From: Perca fluviatilis
Lineage: Eukaryota > Chordata > Actinopteri > Perciformes > Percidae
DNA: 64,000 bases
Assembly (NCBI RefSeq): GCF_010015445.1
Contig: NC_053134.1
Coordinates: 13,126,580-13,190,579 of the forward strand
Direction: 5' to 3'
Of the stretch, positions 1 through 62,975 are shown one piece after another; positions within the stretch are counted from its first letter, which is position 1, and each line of letters begins with the position of its first letter. The notes beneath the pieces were generated by a model. It was not told the DNA's origin. It was given only the letters and a program-made list of their open reading frames with translations, and did no database searches. Position numbers and translations under genes: made by a program.

Positions 1-2348
1 TCATTTGCATTCTTTCCCTTTCTAAAATGTAAAATTAAGTGAATGAACAAAAATGAAATCAAGAACTCTCCATTAGAAAAAGAAGAAGAAGAAAAAAAAA
101 AAGGGAATGTCAACTGTGAGACCATGCAGTCGTCACCGAAGAGACAAATGGTGACTGAGGAAACCAAATTATGTTGGGCCAGTGTCACTTAGCAACCTCC
201 GAACCAATGATATCCCTCGCAGTCGAGGGGGAGTGGCTTATGTTTTAAGAACAGTTACAAAATGACCACCTGCCTCCAAAGCTACCGCAAGTACAATTAC
301 ACACTCAAGTTCATTTATTTTGACCATAAATAGTGCTGTTATTAAATACTACATTTAACAGTAGCGTCACGTACTAATATTACAACAAATTGGTCTCTGT
401 GTGAAAACCTCTCTCCATACAAAATAATAACAGACAAACAAACAAACAGCTCAATCCTGTCAAAGGCCCTTTAACACTTTGCATGAGTAGTGAACTAAGA
501 CTACGAACAAGATCATAAGACACTACTGACCAGTGGAGGACAGAGCCACATAGCCATGGCATTTACCCAGTAAATAAGGAACAGGATAGCCTTCGCCAAA
601 CACTACTGTATATGGAGCTGTGGATCACCTGCCATTGAATCATCAGGCTGGCGAAAAAGGCCAGCATCCCCCTGCCTGGGTAAAGAAAAATTAGTCAACG
701 CCTGCATGCTGTTAAAGAGGCGTTTCCAAACCAGCAAGAAATAACTCACGGAAGAAAACACTGATAATGTACATGACACTGCTCTCAGATGGGTCAACTC
801 ATTCATTACACACACAGGCATACAACACCTGTTTGTTTCTAACTCTCTGTGGTCAAGTGTGGCTTTCTGTGTGGAGACAAACCCACTTGGAATCAAAGTT
901 TGTAGCGATCCTATGTGTCGGCTAAGAGTTAAAATCTGATTCTTTATGAAAGTGGTGGTCAAAACTGAGATGACATTTTCTTCCATTAAGGGATGCTAAA
1001 TATCCAAACATAAACTAGTAGTCTAAAATACTCTCAAATACTTTAATTTTCCAGATTTGTATGAGCATCGCTGCACGTTCAAGGGATGAAATCATCATTT
1101 GTGTGTGCAATGTTAAGTAGTTAAGTATCATTAAAATTAGACAGTAGTAGATGAAGGGAGGCACAGACATTTGTGGATCTACCGAGGAGCTGTTTTACCA
1201 CCAGAAACACCGACAGAAAGTCTGCATCGTAAAGCTGCTGCCACACCTCAGGAGCTCAGAGTTGTTAGCTGAAGTTATATCCTGAAGAAAGTCAATGTTA
1301 GAAACACTAGCTGGTACACAAAACTCCTTTCCTCAATCCATAAGCTGTGGGCGCAGCTTTCTCCATCAAAGTAAACACAAAGAGCAATCTCTGTGGCAAA
1401 CTCAGATATGCTAACATGTGCAAACAGGGATCTCCTTTATAAGTTATTACTGACTTAAGTGTATGACTGATAAAAGAAGGAATGAGTGATAAACACAAGG
1501 CTTTCAAGGTCCTTCCAATACTAACAGTTGTCCTAAATGTTTACATATGGGTGCTGCTGTAGGTGTTGCTACACAATGGGTGGGTTATATATCTAACAAT
1601 CCTTTACGCTATTTCTAAATCTATCAGGCAAGCAAATATCTATTTGGTTCATTTCAAAAGGAAGTAAATTAATCATATTTTTGTTCCTCACCACCATCTC
1701 GAGTGAAAAAATCCAATATTTCTCAAGACTGATCTGTGAAGACTTCACACATGTCTAGGAGCGTTTGAGTGTTAAACAATATGAGCCAGTGCAGCACACT
1801 ATGCAGAGGGTTGGTTAAGATTTTTTCAATACTGATCAAAGTTTAAACACTGCAATCAATTTGCCTCCAAAACCCATCCAATAACTATGAATCATTTATA
1901 TTTAGCAGGCTGTGAATTGAATGTGATTTTTCACATGGTTTCTTTTGATCCTCTGCAAAGTAAACTATCATTTACCATCATATAATTTAGATATAGTTTG
2001 ATTCTCTCTCTCTATATTTATATATATAAAATAGAAGACACTTGCAATATAAATGTGTATTTTATAGTATATTCCCTTTCGCGTTCTGCTCCATTCCCCA
2101 AAGCGTCCATCAGCATCGATGTCAAGACATCTGTACAAGAGAAAAACAAAGAGATGATCCTCTCTTGTTTCTCCAGAACAGGGAAATTTGAATTAGATTG
2201 AATTTGAGTCCTACAACAGGCTATGCTGATTTTTTTTTTTACCTAGGAAAAAAGTAAAATAAAATCTATATTCAAAATAGTCCTCTTAAAATATGTTTGT
2301 CAGGATCAAACAATGATCAACAACACTTTGGTTTACAAGAAAATATAA

Positions 2349-2350
<2 letters not shown>

Positions 2351-2385
<35 letters not shown>

Positions 2386-2405
2386 ATATATAGATATATA
2401 TATAT
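2351..2405. repeat. (AT)n microsatellite
   Basis: About 27 dinucleotides with C and G interruptions, in the 3' flank. Confidence 0.95.
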
Positions 2406-4217
2406 GAGGGAGTCTGAGTGACTAAGACAGGAAGAATAACACAACTCCTGCTTTCCAGCCTTACACTCTCTGTTAAATTGAGCACATATCTGTGTATAGT
2501 TTAGGATAAACACAGAACTCTAATACTTTTTAAAATGGCATGTGTAAAATAAAAAGCATGTTCGATGACATATCTTTTTTTTTTTTAATACTGAGCAGCT
2601 TGAAATGTACTCTGTCATGTACAGCAGCTCTTTCACACAAACATAACATGGTTTCTTAACACCCTTACTGTCAAGATGCAGAATAAATTATAAATAAATT
2701 CAGCATTAACCCACAAAATCATTGAGCTAGTCAGATGCTGAACTACTCCTCTTCCTGCATTTAATAAGAATATATCTACACTTATATAGTTCAAGTCCTC
2801 TAATTCCTTTCTTGGAAGAAAAAAATAGAAGCTACATGATTTTCATGGCTCAAACTATAAAGAGAGCTAGTCCTTGATAGGAGGATTCTTTTGGTTTGAT
2901 GTCTTTAATAGCTTTGATAATGCATTTGAAAAAGTGTACAGTGTATATGTGTGTGTATTGACTAGTGAAAGAGAGACAGGTCTCTCGGTGCTACAGTAGG
3001 AAAATGTCCAGACTTTGACCTACGCTGACAGGTTGCTGGTAGGTTACTGTCTTTCAGCTCACTTCACGAAAAAAACAAAAAACTAAACGCAAACACGCTA
3101 GATTTCAGATCTCGCTGTTGCCTAAAATTTTAAGTAAAATTGGGAAATGTGGCAAGTGAACCACATTCATTTCTGTACCCTAGTGTCTTTAAAAGCTGAA
3201 CAAAGAGCCTGTCTACTTCTGGAGTCACAGCACTGGTAATGGATTGATTTCGAGGGGGCTTAGCTGTGGTTAATTATGTCATCTGAATCATCCAAGGCGG
3301 TGGTGAAACGACCTTAAAGCCCATTGTGTATATGCCATCAGCTGAAACATACAATGTTAATTCTTCTTCTGTAAATATAACTAGGCTACATGATTCCCTG
3401 CTGGTTCCCTATTGGTCAAAAATACAGTCAGTAAAGTGGGACTAAATTCTTACTGACTCTCAGTCAGTAGGCTTATATAACACATTTTCATAACCAACAT
3501 TTCACTAACTACATTCCCAAACAAGTGTCCTGCCTTTTCCTTATTATAACATTCTGGTGATTAAATATTATATATTCATATATTTCTTGCTATAATATGG
3601 TATGTGGTGTATAAAAAACATACAATCATTGGCTAGTGGTGAGATACAGATATTATCATTCACATAGGACCAATACTTTATATCCCTAGAGAGAGAACTC
3701 ATGCACATACATTACTTGGATATATAATTCACCATGTAAGAACTTAGAGCACCCTGAAATTCAAACATGATGAAATAAAATCTTCAACAATCCCCAAAAG
3801 ATACTCTTGATCCAACACTCTTACGCAGACCAAACACCCACTGCTTCCCATTGTCATCAACAGATTGTCTTCCGTCTCCTTTATTCTCTCTCTTTCTTTG
3901 CTTTCACTTGAGGAAATGACTTGAATTTGACCTGCACCCTTTATGGCAGAGGGGTTTGGCCAGAGACCACAGCTACATAAACACACACAACAGACTTGCA
4001 AAACACAGGTATAACTAATATTATTAATAATGGCGACTTCCCATTTAGTGGTTCCAGCTTCACAGCTGAGGTTTGATGCACACCGGTTTACTGGCACACC
4101 AAAATGGAAGTAAGCCATGTTTAAGGTTATAAGTTGCACCTGTGCTTTTACTGCTGATTAGTCAAAATACCAGCTGTTAAGGGTCTATTACCGGCAGGGT
4201 GGACAAAAAACACTGCT

Positions 4218-4628
4218 GTGTTCCAATTCCATACTACACACTTATTGTATATAACTACATACCTATATATATATTATGTTTTTGCTGTTGGTTTACAGTA
4301 AATCAGCATACCTAACCATGTTATGCTACACTGTCCAATGTCGATTAAACTGACTTTAAAATTACACTATAATTTGAATGATAGTGATATTGATAATCTT
4401 CAATTAGTTTTAGAAACCATGAAGTTTAAAATATGTGGGCAGGGAGGGTGTATAGAAAAGCATATTTAGGTCTAAACGTCAGGATATCTCAGCCTCTGCT
4501 CCATCGATTTCTACCATTCTTCTTTCAATCTTGCGAGTCCCCCTTATACTTTTACTTACATTATATATCTGAACACACTAAATACTTAAAAACTGCTCAG
4601 AATTAGTGTGTGGTATGGAATTGGGACA
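4218..4628. mobile_element. MITE-like element with 24-bp inverted ends
   Basis: GTGTTCCAATTCCATACTAC at the left and GTGTGTGGTATGGAATTGGG at the right are inverted copies with a few mismatches. The interior is AT-rich without ORFs. No clear target duplication. Lies in the presumed 3' flank. Confidence 0.65.
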
Positions 4629-7600
4629 CCGCTTCAGTTTAACCTGTGGATTTTAAGTTGACGTTTTCATGTATACAGTTTACTTTGTGCTTGAACATAG
4701 CAAGTAAGCAATCGAGTGTGTACGTGCTATGTAGCTCCTGCCTCTGTGTTTGTCTGTCCTGAGCCACCAATATGTTTTGTAAAAAACAAAACTACTAATT
4801 ATGGGTGATTTGGTCCATTTCATAAAAATGATTCCCACTGGTCCATCTTCCAAATGTCAAACAAGGAAAAGATACAAGTTGAAAGCAGAGACTATGGCAA
4901 CACATAGGCAAAGAAATAGTGACACCTGTCATAACTGTGGAGTAAAAATACTGTAGTTTGCTTTCTCTCTCAACGTTCGACAATCATATAAACATGAGCT
5001 CTGTCCTTCTCGGGGTTAGGAATCAGAAAATGAACTAAGAGCCCGGAGGACACAAGATATGCAAAATCACCTTCCGAACACCCCTCCTGCTGTCCACACT
5101 CAGATGTTTATCTAGAGAAAAAATACTGACTTTAATCATATGTACACTAAATAGAAATAGCTACTGTCATAATGGGATATGATACTTAACCTGATCAAAA
5201 CAAAAAGACTGCAAAACCTGGCACACTCAATGTCAACATGTGGACCTCATGCAATACTGATGGTACACCCTAATAGCTTAATCCATTTAAAACAGGAAAT
5301 AAACAGGAGAAAGAGATGCAGTCAAACACATATTGAGTCAGGGAGGTGAAGCTAGTTGTTTTTGCTGCTGAGTCATCAAAGTAAACGATCAGATTTTCAT
5401 CCTGGGGCTACACTGGCTGGAAGTTAAGCCGCAAGCAAAAAACACCAATTTCATGTCGATGTCTCAATACACATTTTAGACTGCAGATGCAGATCCAACA
5501 CCCTGGCACGAGAAAGATAAATAAATACTCTTTACTATACTGCACTGCAATGTACCTGATTTCAAGTATGTTAGGTTTCTCTGGCATGTAAACCACTGAG
5601 TTTACGTCAAAATGTAAAAAAAAAAAAAAAAGAACTATACATGGTCATGATATTTTTTTTTCCACTTTCACAAATATATTTACTTCGGGAAACCTTGTAT
5701 ACAGTCATAGTTATTGCATTGTTTTTGCATATCTTGTGGGATGCAGGATTACACCCACTCATACCATATACAACTCATAGTTCAACCTATATGTAACATA
5801 AAAACTGCAATGCTGCTCCACTCCACACAGGGGCACCACATGCCTCTATAGCTCTCTCACCAGCGTTTGAAATCAAAGAACTTTTTAACAGAAACAACAA
5901 AGCCCGGGTTTGCACTTCTGATATGCGGGGTTACTCTGAATGTGTGTGTCTATAATATGTAAGTGGACGTTTATTAGGAACACAAAGGTAAAGCATTTGA
6001 ACTGTAGTTTCTGAGGTGCATGTATGCATTATCTATGTTCTTTTATCCTCAAAGCTGGAGATGATAATGAACATTTATGAATGTGACTATTGATCAGTGA
6101 TTGTGGAAATCTTCCCATCCTTTTTCTTAACTTGGTCAAGTCTGAGAATGGTTCTGTTTTGGATAATTCATTGAAACCATGTCATTTATTACATGTTTTC
6201 TTATCAATACTGCCTTGAGAGAGTAACATCCACAGCTGTTGCTATACTGGCTTTTCTGTAGCAGTTTAGATACAAAAACTACTACTTTACAATTCAGGTG
6301 CCTGCTGGTTACATTTATTATTGAGGATTGAGACTATAGTCCTATAGTCATTAGGTATAGAGTAAACCAGCATTAATAACCAGGAGGAGGACTCATTATA
6401 TCTTTTAAATTTGTTCAGGGTTAAATCAACTTTACCAGGGCTGATCCGACAGAGTGTGGAAACAAAAACCAAAGCACAAAGTGAGATTGTGCACACAAAA
6501 ACTGAACCCAAGTGCTTCGCTGCACACACATTAACATGTTTGACCACACTTTAAATCTGCTTTCCTAACTTTTAGACTTAAAGTTTGACTAAAATACTGA
6601 AACTGATGTGAGCCACTAGCCAAAAAGTAGTCTGTTAACTTATGGTACCAAGTCGTTTAAATATAAATACTATTTTAATGAGTTGCTTTTAAAATAACTG
6701 AAAGAAAAAAAGAAATACTGAAGATGTTTTATGAGGCCAAAGGAAGAAAAGAACAGACTACATGTCAGGGAGGGTATTCCTTTGACAACACAGACTTCTT
6801 CAGGCCTTGCAGTATGATAATAACCACAAAACAACAACAGCACTGCCACTAAAACACGTTCAACATTCACATTTAGTTTGCATAATAATGTCAGAAGTCT
6901 GTTACTGGCACAGGATGCAGTGTATGGCAGTGTGTTCATGCATACCCTTCCCTGCCACAAACCTGCTCTGCTTAACATGTTAACATGTAGGAATGAGAGC
7001 TCAGCAGTTAGTCCGGAATGGTAAATTAAAGTGAAAACTAATGGCTATAAGTTTACATGTGAAAGTGTCTCTGGGTGGGAATTCAATGTATTTAAAAGTG
7101 AAATCTTTAGAGATAAACATCTGTTGCAAAATATTAGAATTTTCTTTTGAGCTAATAAGAGAGTGTAAGTTTAAAAGTACGTTTTTTAATGCTCTAACCC
7201 GAACATAAAATTGACCATAGAAAATCTTTTTGCCTAGATCCACTGAGATGTACCTGCATGTGAGCACTGGTCTGGTAAGATACAGGCTTTTAATACTAGC
7301 CTAGTGTACAGTTGACTTTGCATCCGGATTGTGGTGGCAACGACAATTATGTTTTAACGGTTTAGAGAGCTGAACTGAATCATTTCAGTTTTAAATACTA
7401 TAAAGTTGTTCAATAAATGTGACAATTGGCACCAAGGATGTGATACTGACATTAGGAATGTTTTTTTTTTTGGAGAAGATACAACACCAAGGGGAGACCT
7501 GTGCCCTGTGTAATGTACTGAGGTGCCTGAGGTCCATAACTGGCCATGGCATCATGTGGTCATACCTTATCTCAGGTGAATCCAAACTATAAAAGATAAA

Positions 7601-8410
7601 GGTCAGTAAAAGGTTGTGAGCATGCTACCTAAAAGCCATTAGAAGAAAATAAAAAGACAAAAATCACACCACTGGGGAATCATCCAGGACACAACTTCCC
7701 TCCAAGCTGACAGTTTACTGATCTGTATTCAATTCGTTTTCATGTTAACCAAACAATTATCACATCTTATCAACTGACAGTAAATGACCTGTTTGTAGTA
7801 TAATTTATTTCAGTAATTAGTTTTACCAGTAAATGATATTACAGACAGGGAGCTGTTTTATTTCTAACAATGACAATAAATCATAATGTTTTGTGATATG
7901 AGCAGACCTCAGACAAAGAGATGTGATTCAGAAGTCTTGCAGCATCTGTACACCAGCCCTAATAGTTCATTTGGAGTTTAAACTACGATTAAATTATGAA
8001 ATTGTGTGATTATGGTGTGTTAAAGCCGAGCAATCAGTGCGTCACCCCCCAGTTCATTCACGAGGCGTCACTGTGGCAGTGTGAATTTGGTGCTTCTACC
8101 ATTCAGAGCAACAATCCACCATAAAGAAGAAAAGCAGCAATTGCCAAAAGGCTTGTTCCCTTCTGGCCAAGCTGCAATGCCAAAACTCATCACTACTGTA
8201 AACTTTACCGTCACTCTGACCTCGCTGGAGACCGTACGCCTAATTACATCTAAACAGAGAAATAAAGAAAAATTATACGATGACAAAATTTCAAAGATAG
8301 AATGGCTTCTGACTGCAGCTTGGCTAAAAAGTAAAAACCGTGCTAAAGAAATCCCAAAGCTTTGGAAGCATGCCTGTCCATGGTAACCCTGTGTTAAGGA
8401 GGCCCATTAT

Positions 8411-8416
<6 letters not shown>

Positions 8417-8449
<33 letters not shown>
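8417..8449. repeat. (CA)n microsatellite
   Basis: About 16 dinucleotides, followed by a longer CA-rich degenerate stretch to about 8,780. Confidence 0.95.
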
Positions 8450-8453
<4 letters not shown>

Positions 8454-10255
8454 GCGCGCACACACGCACAAAATACCATACTTGTAATGCTACCTTAATT
8501 TACTGTCTAGGCTTAAAATCAGCTGTTTAGAATACATAAGTAACCACTCGGACACAGGCACACACACATACAAATGCACATTCTCACACACATTTTTCTC
8601 TTCTGGGAAAAATAAATAAATAAATAGATACAATCTGTAAAAGGTGCATACTGATAGAGAGAAAGACCCCCTTTTAGATACACACACACTATCTCACACA
8701 TTCGTGCATACATACATTCTGTACTAAAACGCAGACACACACCCGCACGCACCAATATAGTTATACACTCGCACGCAAACACTACGCCCTGCTTCAATAC
8801 TTAAAACCTCTTAAAATTCTCCTAAAATAAACCGAGCAAAAATACATTTATAAGAACAGCACCCCGATTGTGCAAACAAATCAAGGATAAATTAAACCAA
8901 TAACATCATGAATATAAAACAAAATAGTCATGGCTAGCCAGTTTTGCACAATATTGAACTGTTAAATACATAGTGGGCGTGGTCTGTAGAGAGAGTGTGT
9001 GGCAGCAAATCCAATAGGATTCTACGCTGAGAGGAAGAGGAGGGTCTTGGAGAAGGAAGTGAGGTTGATTGACTGACAGATCCTCTGTAGATCCATGCCC
9101 CGAGTTTGTTTTCTTTTCAATCGGTCACTCCCGTTCTCTCCTCCACCCTCCGTCTCTGTTGCCCCATTTGACACACTCACCTCCCGAGGGCTAAAAAAGC
9201 AAAAAACCCAGCGATGGAGGAAGAGGGGTCGTGGAATAACCAAATAAGAGGGAGGAAGGAGTAAGGAACGGCGAGGTATGAGGCAGAAAAGGGGGCTTGC
9301 TGTCTTTGCTTAGCCACCAAATGCTCCTCCTATTTCCTGTTTGGGGCAGGTGGTGGGCGTGGTCAAAGAAGGAAAAGCGGCAGAGGAGGCGATGCCAGAT
9401 CAAGGTGACGAACGAGGTGAGTTTGTCTCTCGCTGAACAGCGGACAAAAGAGCTGGCCAGCCTCCTGTTGGCCAGAGAGTGTCTCTCTCTGCCTGTGGCC
9501 CCCTACAGAAGCCCTGTTGTGGCTGTTGAGCCATCCCTAAAATCTTGGGGATTTTTGGCAAGGGGTGGTGTGTCACCTTAATACCACCCCCAGGCTGGCA
9601 GGGCTGTGCTCCAAGGTTCCTTAGCTTTGGAAGAGGAAGAGATTTCACACAGGGTTTTTCCTCGCCCCGTTTACTCAATACAGCGCTTCATCATCAGTGA
9701 ACCAAGAAGGAGGTGTTGACCTTTGACCACAAGTGGGTGTGGTCAGATTGAAATCCTTAACTGACCCCACCCCCCCGAGCTGGTCTGCTGTCCCCTACCT
9801 GGCTTCATGGCGGCCAGACAAACAACACTAACACAACACCTAAGTAGGCATAAGAAATGAAAACAATAAACACACTATGTTGACTGCAGGAAATCCATAA
9901 AAGGACTTCCTGCTTCTGTTGTTTCCTTTCTACCTTTCCTTCATTTCTACTTTATCCTTGCTTTTTTGCTTCTCTCTACTTTTCTGCTCTTCACACTTTG
10001 AGGACATGATAAAACTGTGAGGCACTTTAGAGACACACTCAGACACGTGTAGAACACACGCACTCACGCACGCGTACAAATCATAGGTCACATACAAGCA
10101 TACACTCAGATAGTATAGAGTATAGTGTGGTATACTTGACTACAAACATTCACACACATACAAAGTCATATTAACCAACAAAGTCATAACCAGGTGTTTG
10201 GTTGCGTCACTGGCCGCCATTGTCCAGAGCGGTTACGTCTGGCAGAGAGGCAGAC

Positions 10256-10258
<3 letters not shown>

Positions 10259-10317
<59 letters not shown>
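10259..10317. repeat. (TG)n microsatellite in presumed 3' UTR
   Basis: About 29 dinucleotides starting roughly 115 nt after the stop codon. It reads as a CA repeat in the mRNA. Confidence 0.97.
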
Positions 10318-10319
<2 letters not shown>

Positions 10320-10432
10320 TGGGGCGGGGACAGACAGAGCTAGCTGCGGCGCTGTTACCCAGCACTGACAAGCGTCAGTCTCTGATGATGTCAGAGGGGC
10401 CAGTTGGCCAATCAAACCCGTCAATCTAACTC

Positions 10433-60351
<49,919 letters not shown>

Positions 60352-60843
60352 CTAACACAGACAGCAGCGTCAGGATGTCAAAACAAGACGACAGCATGCA
60401 GGAACAAGATGGCAGAGAGTCAGAGCATGCAAGACACTCGTACACAGGCATATAGTATGCCCCGGAGATGACAGGAAACACACACAAATGTGCAGAGGAA
60501 ACACAATATACATAAATAAAGAACTAACAGCCCATTCATATCACACTATATAGCATTGTATTTGAATGTGTGAAAATGATAACCACCATATTTTAGATGC
60601 TATTGATGCATGCACACTCACTCATGCTGTTACTAAAAATCTATACAGTGAATGACATCTAGTAGTCTCTCTCTCACCAAAAACAACCACACATGTACAC
60701 ACACTATAAATATTTGTGTTCACATCCTACATCAATATACTGCCCCTGTAGCTCTTCATGTAAAGATGGGATGATAGACAGACACGTAGAAAGAAGTGTG
60801 TGTGGTCTCTATACGAGTGTGTGGTCAATAGTTACCCTCTCTG

Positions 60844-60910
<67 letters not shown>

Positions 60911-62335
60911 ATATATTTCTATCCATCTTTCATATCTCAACATCTATTTTCCCTTCCATCTTTCTCTCTGCTATCCTCCCTTCTATTCTATGAAGTGTCC
61001 AACCCTCCTAATGTAAGTGTGTGTGCGTGCATTGGTCTATGCAAAATGTCCTGGGCAGCAGGGACAAACTGCTCTCATTCATCTTCCCTAAGGAGGATCC
61101 ATCCATCGAGGAGAGAGTGAGACAGAGCAATATGGGACGAGTGACTTGATTTTCCCCCTTTACAAATAGAGGGATGATTGATCTTTCTGATAGAGAACTT
61201 CTGATCATATGTATCAATCATTTTGTCAACTAACATCCCAAGTTATACCGTTTAATAAAAGTAATGGACTGAATCTTGCACCTGACTGATACACACAGTT
61301 TTAATACTGAAATGTAAATTGTTATTCATATGGCAATTTTGTTTGATTTAAGTAAGAATCATTATTATGTATTACAGGTGTACAGTTCCACAAATATAAA
61401 ATGGTATCTGGTTGTATTATCACAGATACGACAACAATGATACATGGACCCCTGGATCTATCTAAATGGACCAAGAATCGGCCGATGGCCCGATTCTAAC
61501 TCCACGAATCGATTGATTGAAGCTTTGCTGTCATTTCAACAAAGCTGAAAGAGACAGGTGTGTGTGTATGTGTATCTCTGTGCGCGAGGGAAACTTGGAC
61601 AAAAGCCTTGCTATTTGTGTGATGAAGAAATTGGGTGGCAGGGGTCAGCCAATCACAATCCTTGATTGGGTTTGCAGAAGAAAACACCCGTTAGGTTTCA
61701 CTTTTGGAGTTAGGGCTGAAAGTGGCTGAGAGGAATTACATCATGGATATTGTGAATCGTACTAGCTGCGGTCTGCGAGTCATCCATCCACGTGTGCGTT
61801 CATAAACATGTGAGTAGACTGGCATAAATATAAATAGATATGTCTTTCGGTATGTTAAGTGTATATTGACGTTATGTTCTAAGATGTTCAGTTAGAATTT
61901 ACCACATTAGCATAAAAGTCTGCAAGCCGCATGCTAACGCTCACAACAGTATTATTGTGCTCATATATGTACTCCCGTGATACTGTATATTGGAGTGCTC
62001 ATGATAGCTGTGTAACGTTGACCTATGTTTGAGTTACTGACTCTAAGATTACAGCAGCAAGGTTTCATTTAATATGTATCTGATGTGTATGTTATTGGTT
62101 ATAAGTGGCTAGCTAATTAAGTTAAAGTTATACTATTAGCATGTCCTAGCTTTGCTATTCCCTGGTCCCTGTTACGAAATATTTATTTATTTGAAATATA
62201 TGTTTATCTGAAGGTAGGTAATGCTTCTTTTACAGAATTAGCTTATTTTAATTTAGAATGAATCTATCAGATTGAATCGTATCACATTGTATCACATTGT
62301 ATCGCACTAAATCGATTCAACATTGAATCACACTT
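60352..62335. other. sequence upstream of candidate exon w1
   Basis: Presumed cacna1c intron. Near 61,470-61,520 and 62,260-62,330 are AATCGATTC and repeated TGTATCACAT words that look like mobile-element debris. No exon 8 or 9 found. Confidence 0.45.
60846..60906. repeat. (CA)n microsatellite
   Basis: About 30 dinucleotides, roughly 500 nt upstream of candidate exon w1 on the transcribed strand. Confidence 0.97.
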
Positions 62336-62439
62336 ATATCATCAAGATGGCGCCGCAGACGGTCGACTCGGTGTGTTTGCGTGTTGTTTTGTTTTGTGTT
62401 TTAACTTTGTTTTTTGCGATGATACCCCGATCGCTTTCT

Positions 62440-62975
62440 CCAGAGAAGAGCTCTTGAACATCCGGGGAACAACGCCAGAGGATTTATTTCCTACTTTTCT
62501 TCTCCCTTCACTGGAAATTTTGGACATTCTAGTCAAAGGTGCGCTCACCTTTGCTCACGCAGCAAAACGCCGGAGGAGAGGGAAATGGGCTGGTGCGCTG
62601 GTGAGGCTCCGCCAGCGAGGATTACGCACACCGTTACCGGGCATATTTCTCTCTAACGTGCGCTCACTGCCCAACAAACTAGGGGAATTACAACTGCTGT
62701 TGGTTGGAAAAAGGGACTTTTCTTCATCTGCTGTTTTGTGCTTCACGGAGACGTGGCACTGTGGATTAATACCGGACTCTGCCCTGCAGCTGGCAGGCTT
62801 CCAACTCTACAGAGCGGACAGAGACACGGACCTCTCCGGCAAAACTAAAGGTGGAGGAATCTCTTTCTACATCAATAGCGGTTGGTGCAACGACGTGACA
62901 GTGATCCAGCAGTATTGTTCTCCTGACCTGGAATCTTACATCATAAACTGTAAGCCCTTTTTATTCACCCCGTGA
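62440..62975 (+). pseudogene. LINE ORF, N-terminal part before frameshift
   Basis: Encodes REELLNIRGTTPEDLF, the KRRRRGKWAG basic stretch and the start of the endonuclease (PGIFLSNVRSLPNKLGELQL, CFTETWHCGL, GGGISFYINSGW). It ends at a TGA directly after the T-run shift. Its own leader from the ATG at 62,347 is in a different frame, indicating a second indel. Confidence 0.8.

Larger units (their letters stand above)
1..10432 (-). other. presumed cacna1c 3' UTR and downstream flank
   Basis: No protein-like reading frame was recognised on either strand. The first part after the stop (10,432 downward) is presumably 3' UTR. TTTATT on the plus strand, a possible minus-strand AATAAA, occurs near 7,857, 7,803, 6,312, 6,184, 5,969 and 314, so I cannot place the end. 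It contains a (TG)n tract at 10,259, a GC-rich stretch at 8,970-9,780, a (CA)n at 8,417, an (AT)n at 2,351 and a MITE-like element at 4,218-4,628. Confidence 0.5.

Noticed and set aside
603..986. 127-codon minus-strand ORF
   Set aside because: No recognisable motif, composition like its surroundings, in the gene-free 3' flank.
3744..4139. 131-codon minus-strand ORF
   Set aside because: No family resemblance and no splice context linking it to a gene.
5969..7860. Candidate AATAAA polyadenylation signals on the minus strand
   Set aside because: Several equal candidates and no downstream element to choose one, so no 3' end is called.
60352..62335. Search for cacna1c exons 8 and 9
   Set aside because: No IS6 or beta-subunit-binding loop block found. 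These exons must lie beyond the window.
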